In this document: one piece after another, positions 44,452 through 52,589 of the stretch
Layout: each line of letters opens with the position of its first letter
How positions within the stretch are numbered: position 1 is the stretch's first letter
Assembly: GCF_026013645.1 (NCBI RefSeq)
Contig: NZ_CP110224.1
Location: 1,240,001 to 1,304,000, forward strand
Origin: Virgibacillus natechei
GTDB taxonomy: Bacteria > Bacillota > Bacilli > Bacillales > Amphibacillaceae
Length of the DNA stretch: 64,000 nucleotides
Reading direction: 5' to 3'
Position numbers and translations under genes: made by a program
Notes under the pieces: generated by a model
What the model saw: the letters and a program-made list of their open reading frames with translations, nothing else
What the model was told of the DNA's origin: nothing
Database searches by the model: none

Positions 44452-44574
44452 ATGATGATATATAATAATAATAATAAAGCAAATTGCTTACATAAAAATA
44501 AATGTCTAATAGATACAGTCAAAAAGAAAATGGATAAAACGAATTTTATAATGGCTGGGGGTGCTTTGGATTGA
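44452..44574 (+). CDS. Possible upstream peptide translationally coupled to sigI
   Basis: ATGATG at 44452 behind AGATGGTG opens 40 codons (MMIYNNNNKANCLHKNKC, ending FIMAGGALD). Its TGA (44572-44574) overlaps the TTG start of sigI as ATTGA, and the SD of sigI lies in its last codons. It could regulate sigI translation. There is no homology evidence and the SD is modest. Confidence 0.35.
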   Translation: MMIYNNNNKANCLHKNKCLIDTVKKKMDKTNFIMAGGALD

Positions 44575-45302
44575 TAATGAGCAAGTCAGTAAAAGACACA
44601 CCCCTAAATGAAATGATAACCCTAGCACAACAAGGGGATCAAACAGTTCAGAATTATCTCTTAAAGATGTACCAACCATTTATCGCTAAATGTGTTTCTG
44701 AAGTTTGTAAACGATACATTGATCCAAAGCGAGATGATGAGTTCAGTATTGGTTTATCTGGTTTTAATGAGGCCATATTAGCCTATTCAGCTGAAAGAGG
44801 AAGCTCTTTCTTTACCTTTGCAAAGCTTGTCGTAAAGCGGAAAGTAATAGATTATATTCGCTATATTCAAAAAAAACCAGCTGCTGTGTCGTTAGATGAA
44901 ACGTATGATGTTGAACAAATGGAAAATCCATTAGAAATTGTCGCTGTTAAAGAGCAGTATCAGATAGAGCAGGATGCCTGGTATCGTAGAGAGGAAATTA
45001 TAGATTTTAAAGAGAAACTGAAAGCTTACAAGTTAACACTGGAAGACTTGACAGAAGTATCGCCAAAGCATAAGGATGCTCGTGATTCGGCTGTTAGAAT
45101 AGCTAGGCTGCTTTATGAGAATGATCAGTTAAGAAAATATGTTATGCAAAAGAAAAAGCTACCAATTAAGGAATTAGTGAGTGTTGTAAATGTAAGTAAG
45201 AAAACGCTGGAACGAAATCGCAAATTTATATTAGCGATGTTTGTCGTCCTCAGTGGAGACTATATATATCTTCAGGATTACCTAAAGGGGGTGGGTCAGT
45301 GA
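44571..45302 (+). CDS. sigI: RNA polymerase sigma factor SigI
   Basis: An alternative sigma factor. TTG at 44571 lies eight bases after GGGGGTG (the ATG at 44577 would be too far), giving 243 residues. Region 2 has DDEFSIGLSGFNEAILAYSA then ERGSSFFTFAKLVVKRKVID, the family signature; the C-terminal half (LPIKELVSVVNVSKKTLERN) is the SigI-type region 4 substitute with HTH. In B. subtilis it acts in heat and cell-wall stress. Followed by its membrane anti-sigma factor with a four-base overlap. Confidence 0.95.
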   Translation: MIMSKSVKDTPLNEMITLAQQGDQTVQNYLLKMYQPFIAKCVSEVCKRYIDPKRDDEFSIGLSGFNEAILAYSAERGSSFFTFAKLVVKRKVIDYIRYIQKKPAAVSLDETYDVEQMENPLEIVAVKEQYQIEQDAWYRREEIIDFKEKLKAYKLTLEDLTEVSPKHKDARDSAVRIARLLYENDQLRKYVMQKKKLPIKELVSVVNVSKKTLERNRKFILAMFVVLSGDYIYLQDYLKGVGQ

Positions 45303-46225
45303 AAAAAGGAATCGTAATGGAGCAACATCGTCATTATACCATTATCATGACAAAAGAGGGCATGTTTCAAAAAGCTATGCCAATTCAACGCACAGTTATT
45401 GGTGCTGAAGTTTCCTATACATTACTAAATAAGAAAAAGAAGTTATTCATCTTTGCTAATCCAATGAAACAAATGAAACAAGGGAATGTACCAACGCAAT
45501 TGCTTGTTACGGTTTGTTTATTCGTGTTCCTATTTGTGCCTCTCTATTTAATGATGGGAGAAAATGAAACATATGCTTATGTAAATGTTGAAATTAATCC
45601 TAGTATTGAATTAGAGGTGGATGAAGATATGGCTGTGCATTCTATCCGTCCTTTGAATAATGAAGCGTCAACGATTGTGAGGGAAATGCCAGCATATCAG
45701 AATAAACAAGTGGATAAAGTAATCGAGATGATAATGGATAAGAGTGAGGAAACAGAATTTATAAATGACAAAAAAAGTATGCTTGTAGGTGTTAGTTATG
45801 TTAAAGAAGGCAAAGAAAGCAATTCAATACCTGAACCTCTAAAAATGCAATTTCCAATGGATGATACCGAATGGCAAATTGCATCCTTTCATGTACCAAA
45901 AGGATTACGGGATACAGCACAAAATAATAACAAATCAATGAATGAAGTTTTGGCTACTGCATTAAAAGAAGATAATACAACTGTGGAGTGTTCTCAAGCG
46001 TATTCGGTGAATGATGAAGAAAGAGCAATTATTACTAATTTTTATAATATGGACACCGAAAACCATTCAGAAGGCGATGTGGTAAACCCAGAGAAATATA
46101 ATAATGAGAAAGAAAAACCACAGTCTAGAGATCAACATCCGAGTGAGATGGAAGAAAAAAATGGAGAAATTAACTCTAAAAATGATAACAATCAAACAAC
46201 GATCAAGGTCAACAAGATTAGATAA
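45299..46225 (+). CDS. rsgI: Anti-sigma-I factor RsgI
   Basis: GTG at 45299 overlaps the sigI stop. The 308-residue protein has an N-terminal cytoplasmic RsgI_N domain (KKGIVMEQHRHYTIIMTKEG; QRTVIGAEVSYTLLNKKKKL), one membrane helix near 62-83 (LLVTVCLFVFLFVPLYLMM), an external conserved domain (AYVNVEINPSIELEVDEDM) and a low-complexity Glu/Asn/Lys-rich tail from about 265. It should hold SigI until an outside signal triggers release. No carbohydrate-binding module, unlike clostridial RsgI. Confidence 0.93.
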   Translation: MKKGIVMEQHRHYTIIMTKEGMFQKAMPIQRTVIGAEVSYTLLNKKKKLFIFANPMKQMKQGNVPTQLLVTVCLFVFLFVPLYLMMGENETYAYVNVEINPSIELEVDEDMAVHSIRPLNNEASTIVREMPAYQNKQVDKVIEMIMDKSEETEFINDKKSMLVGVSYVKEGKESNSIPEPLKMQFPMDDTEWQIASFHVPKGLRDTAQNNNKSMNEVLATALKEDNTTVECSQAYSVNDEERAIITNFYNMDTENHSEGDVVNPEKYNNEKEKPQSRDQHPSEMEEKNGEINSKNDNNQTTIKVNKIR

Positions 46226-46291
46226 GAGGTAAGGAAAGCCCTCATTCAGGTAAAAAAACAATGATAAGAATAAAAAAATTAATTTTATATA

Positions 46292-46332
46292 AACAGAGGC
46301 ACATCCCCAATAGGATGAGCCTCTGTTCTTTA
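46292..46332. terminator. Bidirectional terminator between rsgI and the YhdB-like gene
   Basis: AACAGAGGC and GCCTCTGTT form the outer stem; CATCC/GGATG extends it. The minus-strand gene stops at its edge. Confidence 0.8.
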
Positions 46333-46566
46333 TATTTCCATTACAATCGCAGGTTCATACTTCATTGCATGGTCTATATAATAAAGAAGATTATCGTGAG
46401 AGCTCATTATTTTTGATTGGTCCAACGAATAATGGTAAGCATTTAAGAAAAGTTGGATCTTTTTTGATAACATGTCATCTTCCGTTCGTACCATGACTAC
46501 AAGTAAATCATCCCATTGTCCCCATAGTGTATAATACAGTGCTTTATCATAATCCGGAATGTCCAT
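46330..46566 (-). CDS. YhdB-like small protein
   Basis: ATG at 46566 on the minus strand follows AAGGAGGGGAAAA. The 78 acidic residues (DYDKALYYTLWGQWDDLLV, MVRTEDDMLSKKIQLFLNAY, LLYYIDHAMKYE) resemble the YhdB family of bacilli, from memory of its pattern. No signal peptide or membrane segment. Its function is not known. Confidence 0.65.
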   Translation of the reverse strand: MDIPDYDKALYYTLWGQWDDLLVVMVRTEDDMLSKKIQLFLNAYHYSLDQSKIMSSHDNLLYYIDHAMKYEPAIVMEI

Positions 46567-46733
46567 TTTTCCCCTCCTTAAAAATAAGGATACTAATAGC
46601 TTTCCCGTTTTTGATATATAATGACTGGAACATAATGCATGGTGTGATTACCAAAAATAGGTTTAAAACCAAAAGAATAATAATAATTCCCTGCTCCATA
46701 CTAAAAGCAAAATAGTAAAGGAGGAATAAATCA

Positions 46734-47474
46734 ATGAAATGGAAATTATTTAGCGCTTTAGCAGTGCTTATAATAGCACTTGGAGCATGTGGAAATGTCG
46801 ATGATGGTACGCAAGATCAAGAAGGAGCAACGGGTACGAACAATGTTGAACAGACTAGGTATAACGATAATACCGGAACCAATACGGAAAGAAATACTGG
46901 AGAGGGTATGACTGGTAATCGTGACCATACAATGGAAAGAAATGCCGATCGTAATCAAAATCGAAACCCAAACCAAATAAATAATAATCAAGGAAATACG
47001 AATCAGGGACAAGGAAATGACCGATTTGATGTTGCTGAAGAAGCTGCAGATCAAATAACGAATGAAGTGGATGAAATTGATCAAGCATATGTACTAACTA
47101 CTGATAATAATGCATATGTTGCAGCTGGACTGGATACGGATAACAGAGAACGTAATGATCAAGAAGGTGGCCAAAACGGCACAACGAACCAAGGTGGTAC
47201 TACAGGTAACCAAATGAATGATGGAAATACCAATAACCAAGATAATAATGACCGATTTGATGATGCAATTAGCGACGACGTAAGAGAAGAGATTGAAGAT
47301 ATTGTGACTTCTGTTGATAATGATATTAACAATGTGTACGTATCAACAAATCCTGAATTCTTTGATTTAACGAATAATTATGTGGATGATGTAAATCAAG
47401 GCGAACCGATTCAAGGTTTCTTTGATCAATTCAATAATATGGTTGAACGAATATTCCCGAATACAACAAATTAA
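46734..47474 (+). CDS. YhcN/YlaJ-family sporulation lipoprotein
   Basis: ATG at 46734 follows AAAGGAGGAATAAATCA. A lipoprotein signal ends LGAC at Cys 20. Two low-complexity Asn/Gly/Gln/Thr-rich stretches (about 28-95 and 140-170) flank the first half of the YhcN domain, FDVAEEAADQITNEVDEIDQ, AYVLTTDNNAYVAAGLD; the second half has RFDDAISDDVREEIEDIV then VYVSTNPEFFDLTNNYVDDV. Family members sit in the inner spore membrane region and help germination or outgrowth. The split of the domain by an insert is common. Its terminator has been interrupted by an IS. Confidence 0.88.
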   Translation: MKWKLFSALAVLIIALGACGNVDDGTQDQEGATGTNNVEQTRYNDNTGTNTERNTGEGMTGNRDHTMERNADRNQNRNPNQINNNQGNTNQGQGNDRFDVAEEAADQITNEVDEIDQAYVLTTDNNAYVAAGLDTDNRERNDQEGGQNGTTNQGGTTGNQMNDGNTNNQDNNDRFDDAISDDVREEIEDIVTSVDNDINNVYVSTNPEFFDLTNNYVDDVNQGEPIQGFFDQFNNMVERIFPNTTN

Positions 47475-47579
47475 TAAATAAAAAGCGAGTGACTCCATCT
47501 TAGGAAGGTGGTTACCCCCAAAAGTTAGAGTTTTATTATGCAGCTGATTGGATGGATTGAGTTCGGTACTCAACTGGAC

Positions 47580-48460
47580 TCAATCCATCCATTTTTCTTT
47601 TGAACGTTCATGATTGTACCAGTAGATATATTCTTCAATCCGTCTTTTTAATTCTTCATAGCTTACTAATTCTTCCCCATAATACATTTCTTGCTTTAAA
47701 ATGCCAAAGAAATTCTCTATCGGCGCATTATCTGCGCAGGTTGCTTTGCGTGACATACTTTGAAATACGTTGTTCTTTTTTAATGTTCTCACCCATTGAT
47801 TGTGCTGATAGTGCCAACCTTGATCAGAATGGATGGTGGTCCGATAGGTTGCACGACTTTTTATTATCTCTATCGTTTCTTTTAAAGGTTTCATGACAAG
47901 ATCTAATGTTGGACGTTTCTTGATTTCAAACGCAATAATTTCTCGGTTATAAAGATCAAGAATTGGATTTAAATATAATTTCTCTTCGCCTAGACATTTG
48001 AATTCCGTAATGTCGGTTACTAATTTTTGAAGGGGGATTGGTGTGCTGAAACGACGTGCTAGTCGGTTTTTCGCTACTTTCCCTACGTTCCCTTTGTAGG
48101 AATTGTATTTACGGGATTTGCGCATAAACTTTACACATTTTAACCCCAATTCTTGCATCAGGCGATACACTTTTTTATGATTAATACAATGTCCTAATTT
48201 CTTTAATTCTTTCGTAATTCGTTTATATCCATAACGTTCATGAAACTTCTTAAACAGGTTTGTAATGAGTTCTTTTAGTTCTGTTTCCGAATCTTCTTTC
48301 TCAAAGTTTTTGACATGGTAGTGATAGGTTGCTTCAGGAATATCCACTGCTACGAGAATATCCTTTAATCTGAATCCTTCTTGTTTGAGCTCGAATGCCA
48401 GCTTTGCTTGAACTTTTCGTGGAAGGCATTCGGATTTTCCCGAAAAGCTTTTAGCTTTTT
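47580..48460 (-). pseudogene. IS3-family transposase OrfB (DDE), with frameshift
   Basis: From a GTG at 48347 the frame gives 255 residues: DIPEATYHYHVKNFEKED, RYGYKRITKELKKLGH (HTH_21), then the rve core with DITEFKC, TIHSDQGWHYQHNQWV and NAPIENFFGILKQEMYYGEE, supplying D, D and E. The N-terminus continues upstream as KVQAKLAFELKQEGFRLKDI but the link to orfA (KKLKAFRENPNAFHEK in the -1 frame) needs one more base in GAAAAG near 48410. So a normal OrfAB fusion by -1 slippage cannot form without a second shift. Probably inactive in this copy. Confidence 0.7.
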
Positions 48461-48927
48461 AGATACGCGTTTTCTAGCCTTAGTAGTTCATTCTCATGTT
48501 TCAACTCTTCTTCACGCGTTAAATTCTTCTCGTCTTTCTTCTTAGGTTTATTGTGTTTCTTAGACATAGAAGGTCGCCCCTTTGATTTTGGTATCAGGCC
48601 TTCTATTCCTTGTTCATTAAATACTTTCATCCAATGGTTAATTAATGAAGGATTGTTCAATTTAAATTGATCAGCAGTTTCCTGATAAGAAGCACCTGTC
48701 TCTAACATAAATTGTACAGTATCTAATTTAAATTGAACAGAGTATGCTTCTTTCCTTTTTCTTCGTTTTAATCCCTCCATCCCTTGAGTTTTATAGGCTC
48801 TTACCCAATCTTGTAATGGTGTTTGAGAAGGCATATTGTATTTTTTTGCCAATAATTTATATCCCAGATTCCCATGCAAATACTCAGTGACAAGTTTAAT
48901 TTTAAATTCTTCACTATATTTAGCCAT
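48451..48927 (-). CDS. IS3-family transposase OrfA (HTH)
   Basis: ATG at 48927 follows GGGGGTGTTTTT. The 158 residues carry two helix-turn-helix repeats (KLVTEYLHGNLGYKLLAKKY and DTVQFMLETGASYQETADQF), each followed by a W-containing helix (LQDWVRAYKTQGMEGL, INHWMKVFNEQGIEGL), and a Glu/Leu-rich leucine zipper (REEELKHENELLRLENAYL). The frame ends CTA AAA AGC TAA, with an A-run where -1 slippage into orfB would occur. Confidence 0.88.
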   Translation of the reverse strand: MAKYSEEFKIKLVTEYLHGNLGYKLLAKKYNMPSQTPLQDWVRAYKTQGMEGLKRRKRKEAYSVQFKLDTVQFMLETGASYQETADQFKLNNPSLINHWMKVFNEQGIEGLIPKSKGRPSMSKKHNKPKKKDEKNLTREEELKHENELLRLENAYLKS

Positions 48928-49095
48928 AAAAACACCCCCGAAAGTTAGATTTTTCTACTCTAACTTTCGGGGGTCAGTACCGAATCACTCGCTTTTTTCT
49001 TTTAAAAAACTGCAACATATGCTATGCTTAATCATATATTCATACTATCCAGAGAAATTTACTCTGCTTAATAAATATAATGGAGTTGAATACCC

Positions 49096-50205
49096 ATGGG
49101 ACGAGAATTTTTAAATATATTTGATGAATGGGCAAAGGATTACGACTTGAGTGTAGCAGGGTTAGATCCGCAATATGAAGCAGTATTTAAGAATTACGAT
49201 CGAATTCTAGATGAAGTGGTTAATCACTCAAATGGTCATGTGCTTGAGTTTGGCGTTGGAACTGGAAATTTATCAGAAAAGCTAATGGAGGCAGGCTTAA
49301 AGGTAATTGGAATGGAACCTTCACGTGCGATGCGAGAAATAGCAGCAGAAAAGTTGCCTGATCTAACGTTAATGGAAGGGGATTTTATTACTTTTCCAGA
49401 AGTTGAATCGGTAGAAACGATCGTAAGCACGTATGCATTTCATCATTTAACAGACGATGAAAAAGATAAAGCGATCAAACGATTCGCTGAAATATTGCCA
49501 AAAGGTGGAAAGATTGTCTTTGGTGATACGATGTTTGAGACTGTTTCAGCAAAGGAATCGATGATCAACACTGCATTCGAACAAGGGTTTGAGGATTTGG
49601 CAGAAGATCTTGTTCGGGAGTACTATCCAACGATTGGTGTACTGCAAACTATTTTTAAAAAGTACGATTTTGATGTAACATTTAAACAAGAAAATGATTT
49701 TGTTTGGATAGTTAAGGCGATTAAAAATGAGGAGTGGATCAACATGGCAGAAAAAATGAACGTAGAAAGTTTTAATCTTGATCATACAAAAGTGAAAGCA
49801 CCATACGTAAGATTGGTTGGCGTAACAGAAGGTAGTAGCGGTGATAAAGTATATAAATATGATCTTCGTTTTAAGCAACCAAATAAAGCGCATATGAAAA
49901 TGGATGGATTGCATTCAATCGAACATATAATGGCGGAAAACATCCGAAATAATATAGATAATGTATTGGACATCGGGCCAATGGGTTGCCAAACTGGTTT
50001 TTATTTATCTATTCTGAATAATGATAATTATGATGAAGTACTTGTGGCACTAGAAAAAACGCTAGAAGATGTGTTGGAGGCAGATGAAGTACCTGCATGT
50101 AATGAAGTGCAATGTGGTTGGGCAGCCAATCATAGCCTGGAAGGGGCGAAAGAAATTGCCCAGGAGGTGTTGGGTAAACGAGCAGAATGGCATGAAGTAT
50201 TCTAA
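49096..50205 (+). CDS. luxS: YrrT-type SAM methyltransferase fused to S-ribosylhomocysteine lyase LuxS
   Basis: One 369-codon frame covers two normally separate proteins. Residues 1-214 are a class I methyltransferase ([48 protein letters not shown]), like YrrT of the B. subtilis methionine-to-cysteine operon. Residues 217-369 are Lux[14 protein letters not shown], zinc His in [13 protein letters not shown], catalytic Cys in [11 protein letters not shown], and [12 protein letters not shown]. No stop separates them. An internal SD (GAGGAGT 49729-49735) before ATG 49744 could also make a free 153-residue LuxS. LuxS cleaves S-ribosylhomocysteine to homocysteine and the AI-2 precursor. mccA follows 31 bases later. 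Confidence 0.88.
   Translation: MGREFLNIFDEWAKDYDLSVAGLDPQYEAVFKNYDRILDEVVNHSNGHVLEFGVGTGNLSEKLMEAGLKVIGMEPSRAMREIAAEKLPDLTLMEGDFITFPEVESVETIVSTYAFHHLTDDEKDKAIKRFAEILPKGGKIVFGDTMFETVSAKESMINTAFEQGFEDLAEDLVREYYPTIGVLQTIFKKYDFDVTFKQENDFVWIVKAIKNEEWINMAEKMNVESFNLDHTKVKAPYVRLVGVTEGSSGDKVYKYDLRFKQPNKAHMKMDGLHSIEHIMAENIRNNIDNVLDIGPMGCQTGFYLSILNNDNYDEVLVALEKTLEDVLEADEVPACNEVQCGWAANHSLEGAKEIAQEVLGKRAEWHEVF
49729..49746 (+). promoter_or_regulatory. Internal ribosome site and ATG for free LuxS
   Basis: GAGGAGT is eight bases before ATG 49744, in frame and exactly at the domain boundary. Separate LuxS could therefore be translated besides the fusion. Confidence 0.6.
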
Positions 50206-50236
50206 TACGAACTTTTAAGGAATAAGAGGGAAAGAT

Positions 50237-51160
50237 ATGGCGATTTATAGGTCAATTCAATCTTTAATTGGTGATACCCCTTTGTTGGAAATTACCAAAT
50301 TTCCGCTTCCAGAAGGGGTGCGCTTATTTGCTAAATTGGAATTTTTTAATCCTGGTGGAAGTATAAAGGATAGACTGGGTGTCGAATTAATTGAGGACGC
50401 ATTAGCAAGCGGTGCCATTAAAGAGGGTGGTACGATTATCGAGCCTACTGCTGGAAATACTGGGATAGGTTTAGCATTAGCGGCGCTGGATAAGAATCTT
50501 TCGGTAATATTTTGTGTGCCGGAGCATTTTAGTCAAGAGAAGCTATTCATTATGAAGGCGCTAGGAGCAGAAATTATTAAAACTCCCCGGGAAAGTGGTA
50601 TGACTGGGGCTATTGAAAGAACAGAACAATTACTCAGAGAAATTCCCAATAGCTTTACCCCGCAACAGTTTTCGAATCCTGCCAATCCGAAGACATATTA
50701 TAAAACATTGGCACCAGAAATATGGAATGATTTGAATGGGGATGTGGATATATTTGTTGCAGGTGCAGGTACTGGCGGTACGTTTATGGGGTCTGCACAC
50801 TTTCTCAAAGAAAAAAAATCTGACATAAAAACAGTAATTGTTGAACCAGAAGGGTCCGTCATCGCAGGTGGGAAACCAGGCTCACATCGGACAGAAGGAA
50901 TAGGCATGGAGTTTTTACCAGGATATATGGACCGATCTTATATGGATCAGATTCATACTGTTACAGATAAAGATGCATTTCGATTCGTGCAGGAACTAGC
51001 TGAAAAAGAAGGATTACTTGTTGGCAGCTCATCTGGATCAGCAATGTTCGCGGCATTAGAAGAAGCCAGAAATGCAAAGCCTGGAATGAATATTGTAACT
51101 GTTTTTCCGGATGGAAGCGATCGATATTTAAGTAAAAATATTTATTCAGATGAATGGTAG
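50237..51160 (+). CDS. mccA: O-acetylserine-dependent cystathionine beta-synthase
   Basis: A fold-type II PLP enzyme, 307 residues, ATG at 50237 after AGAGGGAAAGAT. PLP Lys in FFNPGGSIKDRLGVEL near residue 43, Asn loop PTAGNTGIGLALAA, phosphate loop GAGTGGTFMGSAHFL near 176-190, C-terminal GSSSGSAM. It resembles CysK, but position between luxS and mccB points to MccA, which joins homocysteine and O-acetylserine to cystathionine. CysK activity cannot be excluded. Confidence 0.9.
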   Translation: MAIYRSIQSLIGDTPLLEITKFPLPEGVRLFAKLEFFNPGGSIKDRLGVELIEDALASGAIKEGGTIIEPTAGNTGIGLALAALDKNLSVIFCVPEHFSQEKLFIMKALGAEIIKTPRESGMTGAIERTEQLLREIPNSFTPQQFSNPANPKTYYKTLAPEIWNDLNGDVDIFVAGAGTGGTFMGSAHFLKEKKSDIKTVIVEPEGSVIAGGKPGSHRTEGIGMEFLPGYMDRSYMDQIHTVTDKDAFRFVQELAEKEGLLVGSSSGSAMFAALEEARNAKPGMNIVTVFPDGSDRYLSKNIYSDEW

Positions 51161-51172
51161 AGGAGAATAGAC

Positions 51173-52306
51173 ATGCGAGCGAAAACAAAAATGATTCATG
51201 GTGGGATAACAGGTGACGAGCAGACGGGTGCTGTTTCTGTACCGATATATCAGGTGAGTACGTATAAACAGGAGAGTGCAGGAAATCATGGTGGTTATGA
51301 ATATTCACGTACTGGAAATCCGACAAGACATGCGTTAGAGACAGTCATTGCCGATCTGGAAAACGGCGAAGCAGGTTTTGCATTTGGATCGGGAATGGCT
51401 GCCATCACTTCTGTTATGATGTTACTTCATGCAGATGATCATGTCATCATGACGGATGATGTGTACGGTGGTTCTTACCGATTAATGACCAGTGTGTTAA
51501 ATCGCTTTAAATTGGATCATAATTATGTTGATACAAGTTACCCTGAAAAAGTGGAAGCATCGATTCAAGAGAATACGAAGGCAATATTCATTGAAACACC
51601 AACAAATCCATTGTTAAAAGTAACGGATCTTAGCAAAATAGCTCAAATAGCTAAAGAACATGAACTTTTACTGATTGTTGACAATACATTTGCAACTCCG
51701 TATTGGCAGCAACCGCTTGATCATGGCGCAGATATCGTACTGCACAGTGCAACGAAATACATTGGTGGCCATAGTGATGTCGTGTCAGGGTTAGTTGCTG
51801 TAAATTCCGCTAAATTGGCTGAAGATCTTCATTTTATTCAAAACTCAGTCGGGGCAGTTCTAGGGCCACAGGATTCATGGCTTCTCATGCGTGGGATTAA
51901 AACACTTGCACTACGCATGGAAGCAATCGAAGCAAATACGAAAAAAATTGTGGAGTTTCTACAAAACCATGATTTGGTATCCAATATCTATTATCCAGGA
52001 TTAACTAGTCACCCTGGGCACGATATTGCAGTGAATCAGGCAACAGGTTTTGGAGGGATGCTATCCTTTGACGTTGGCAGTGCTGAAAGGGCGGATAAGG
52101 TATTAGGTAATGTAGAATATTTTACATTGGCTGAAAGTTTAGGTGCGGTGGAAAGCCTAATCTCGGTGCCTGCAAAAATGACCCATGCATCGATTCCAAG
52201 AGAAAGAAGACAGGAACTTGGTATTACCGATGGACTAATTCGTTTATCGGTTGGGATTGAAGATGCAGATGACCTAATAGAAGATTTACAGAAAGCATTG
52301 GATTAG
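51173..52306 (+). CDS. mccB: Cystathionine gamma-lyase/homocysteine lyase
   Basis: A Cys/Met-metabolism PLP enzyme, 377 residues, ATG at 51173 after GAGGAGAATAGAC. YSRTGNPTRHALE near 44, FGSGMAAITSVMMLL, the PLP Lys in VLHSATKYIGGHSDVVSGLV near 197, and the end FTLAESLGAVESLISVPAKM with SIPRERRQELGI. It releases cysteine from cystathionine. Twelve bases after mccA, it completes the reverse transsulfuration route from methionine to cysteine begun by the YrrT-LuxS fusion. Confidence 0.93.
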   Translation: MRAKTKMIHGGITGDEQTGAVSVPIYQVSTYKQESAGNHGGYEYSRTGNPTRHALETVIADLENGEAGFAFGSGMAAITSVMMLLHADDHVIMTDDVYGGSYRLMTSVLNRFKLDHNYVDTSYPEKVEASIQENTKAIFIETPTNPLLKVTDLSKIAQIAKEHELLLIVDNTFATPYWQQPLDHGADIVLHSATKYIGGHSDVVSGLVAVNSAKLAEDLHFIQNSVGAVLGPQDSWLLMRGIKTLALRMEAIEANTKKIVEFLQNHDLVSNIYYPGLTSHPGHDIAVNQATGFGGMLSFDVGSAERADKVLGNVEYFTLAESLGAVESLISVPAKMTHASIPRERRQELGITDGLIRLSVGIEDADDLIEDLQKALD

Positions 52307-52308
52307 TG

Positions 52309-52339
52309 AAAAAGGATGGTTTACGAACCATCCTTTTTG
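52309..52339 (+). terminator. Terminator of the mccAB operon
   Basis: AAAAAGGATGGTT and AACCATCCTTTTT form the stem. Confidence 0.9.
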
Positions 52340-52340
52340 T

Positions 52341-52408
52341 TTGCATAGCTAAACTATAGAATTTAAAAGCTGTGGATAACTTATACACTGAAATAGCCAC
52401 GTCCAGCT
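52341..52408. repeat. Dispersed repeat B, 5' fragment (copy 4)
   Basis: It begins two bases after the mccB terminator T-run with TTGCATAGCTAAACTATAGA and stops at ACGTCCAGCT, where repeat C starts after a short gap. Confidence 0.75.
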
Positions 52409-52427
52409 AGATAAGGTGTCAAAAACG

Positions 52428-52490
52428 GCAATTCTTTTTGGTGGGACGAGTAAGCGCAGTCCCAGTCCCAATCTTTTAGAAAACAGTCTT
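52428..52490 (-). repeat. Dispersed repeat C, copy 2 (inverted)
   Basis: The reverse complement of 32860-32912: AATTCTTTTTGGTGGGACG, AGTAAGCGCAGTCCCAGTCC, TTTTAGAAAA, with few changes. Confidence 0.65.
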
Positions 52491-52589
52491 TATTTTTCGT
52501 CATTGAGTAAGAAAAAGAGACACTGAATGAAGTTTCACGATATGGTATGCTAAAATGAAATAGTATATTAATATCGAGGAGGAAAGATG

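Larger units (their letters stand above)
47512..48976 (-). mobile_element. IS3-family insertion sequence, about 1465 bp
   Basis: Imperfect terminal inverted repeats TTACCCCCAAAAGTTAGAG (47512) and, reading inward from 48976, TGACCCCCGAAAGTTAGAG bound two minus-strand genes in IS3 order (orfA, orfB). A perfect 16-bp hairpin at 48934-48974 duplicates the left end in inverted form. Another stem (TGGATGGATTGAGT with ACTCAATCCATCCA) ends orfB. No clear target duplication is visible. The ends and IS150-like transposase put it in the IS150 group. Confidence 0.85.
47480..48997 (+). terminator. Terminator hairpin split by an IS element
   Basis: Arm 1 AAAAGCGAGTGA (47480-47492) and arm 2 TCACTCGCTTTTTT (48984-48997) would form a strong terminator for the lipoprotein gene if the IS between them were removed. 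The insertion separates them by about 1.5 kb. Confidence 0.7.

Noticed and set aside
47512..48976. Target-site duplication flanking the IS
   Set aside because: Neither 3- nor 4-base direct repeats match at the proposed ends, so none is claimed.
48977..49095. S-box or T-box leader ahead of the yrrT-luxS operon
   Set aside because: The 120-base gap after the IS is too short and has no such motifs; CymR control cannot be judged.
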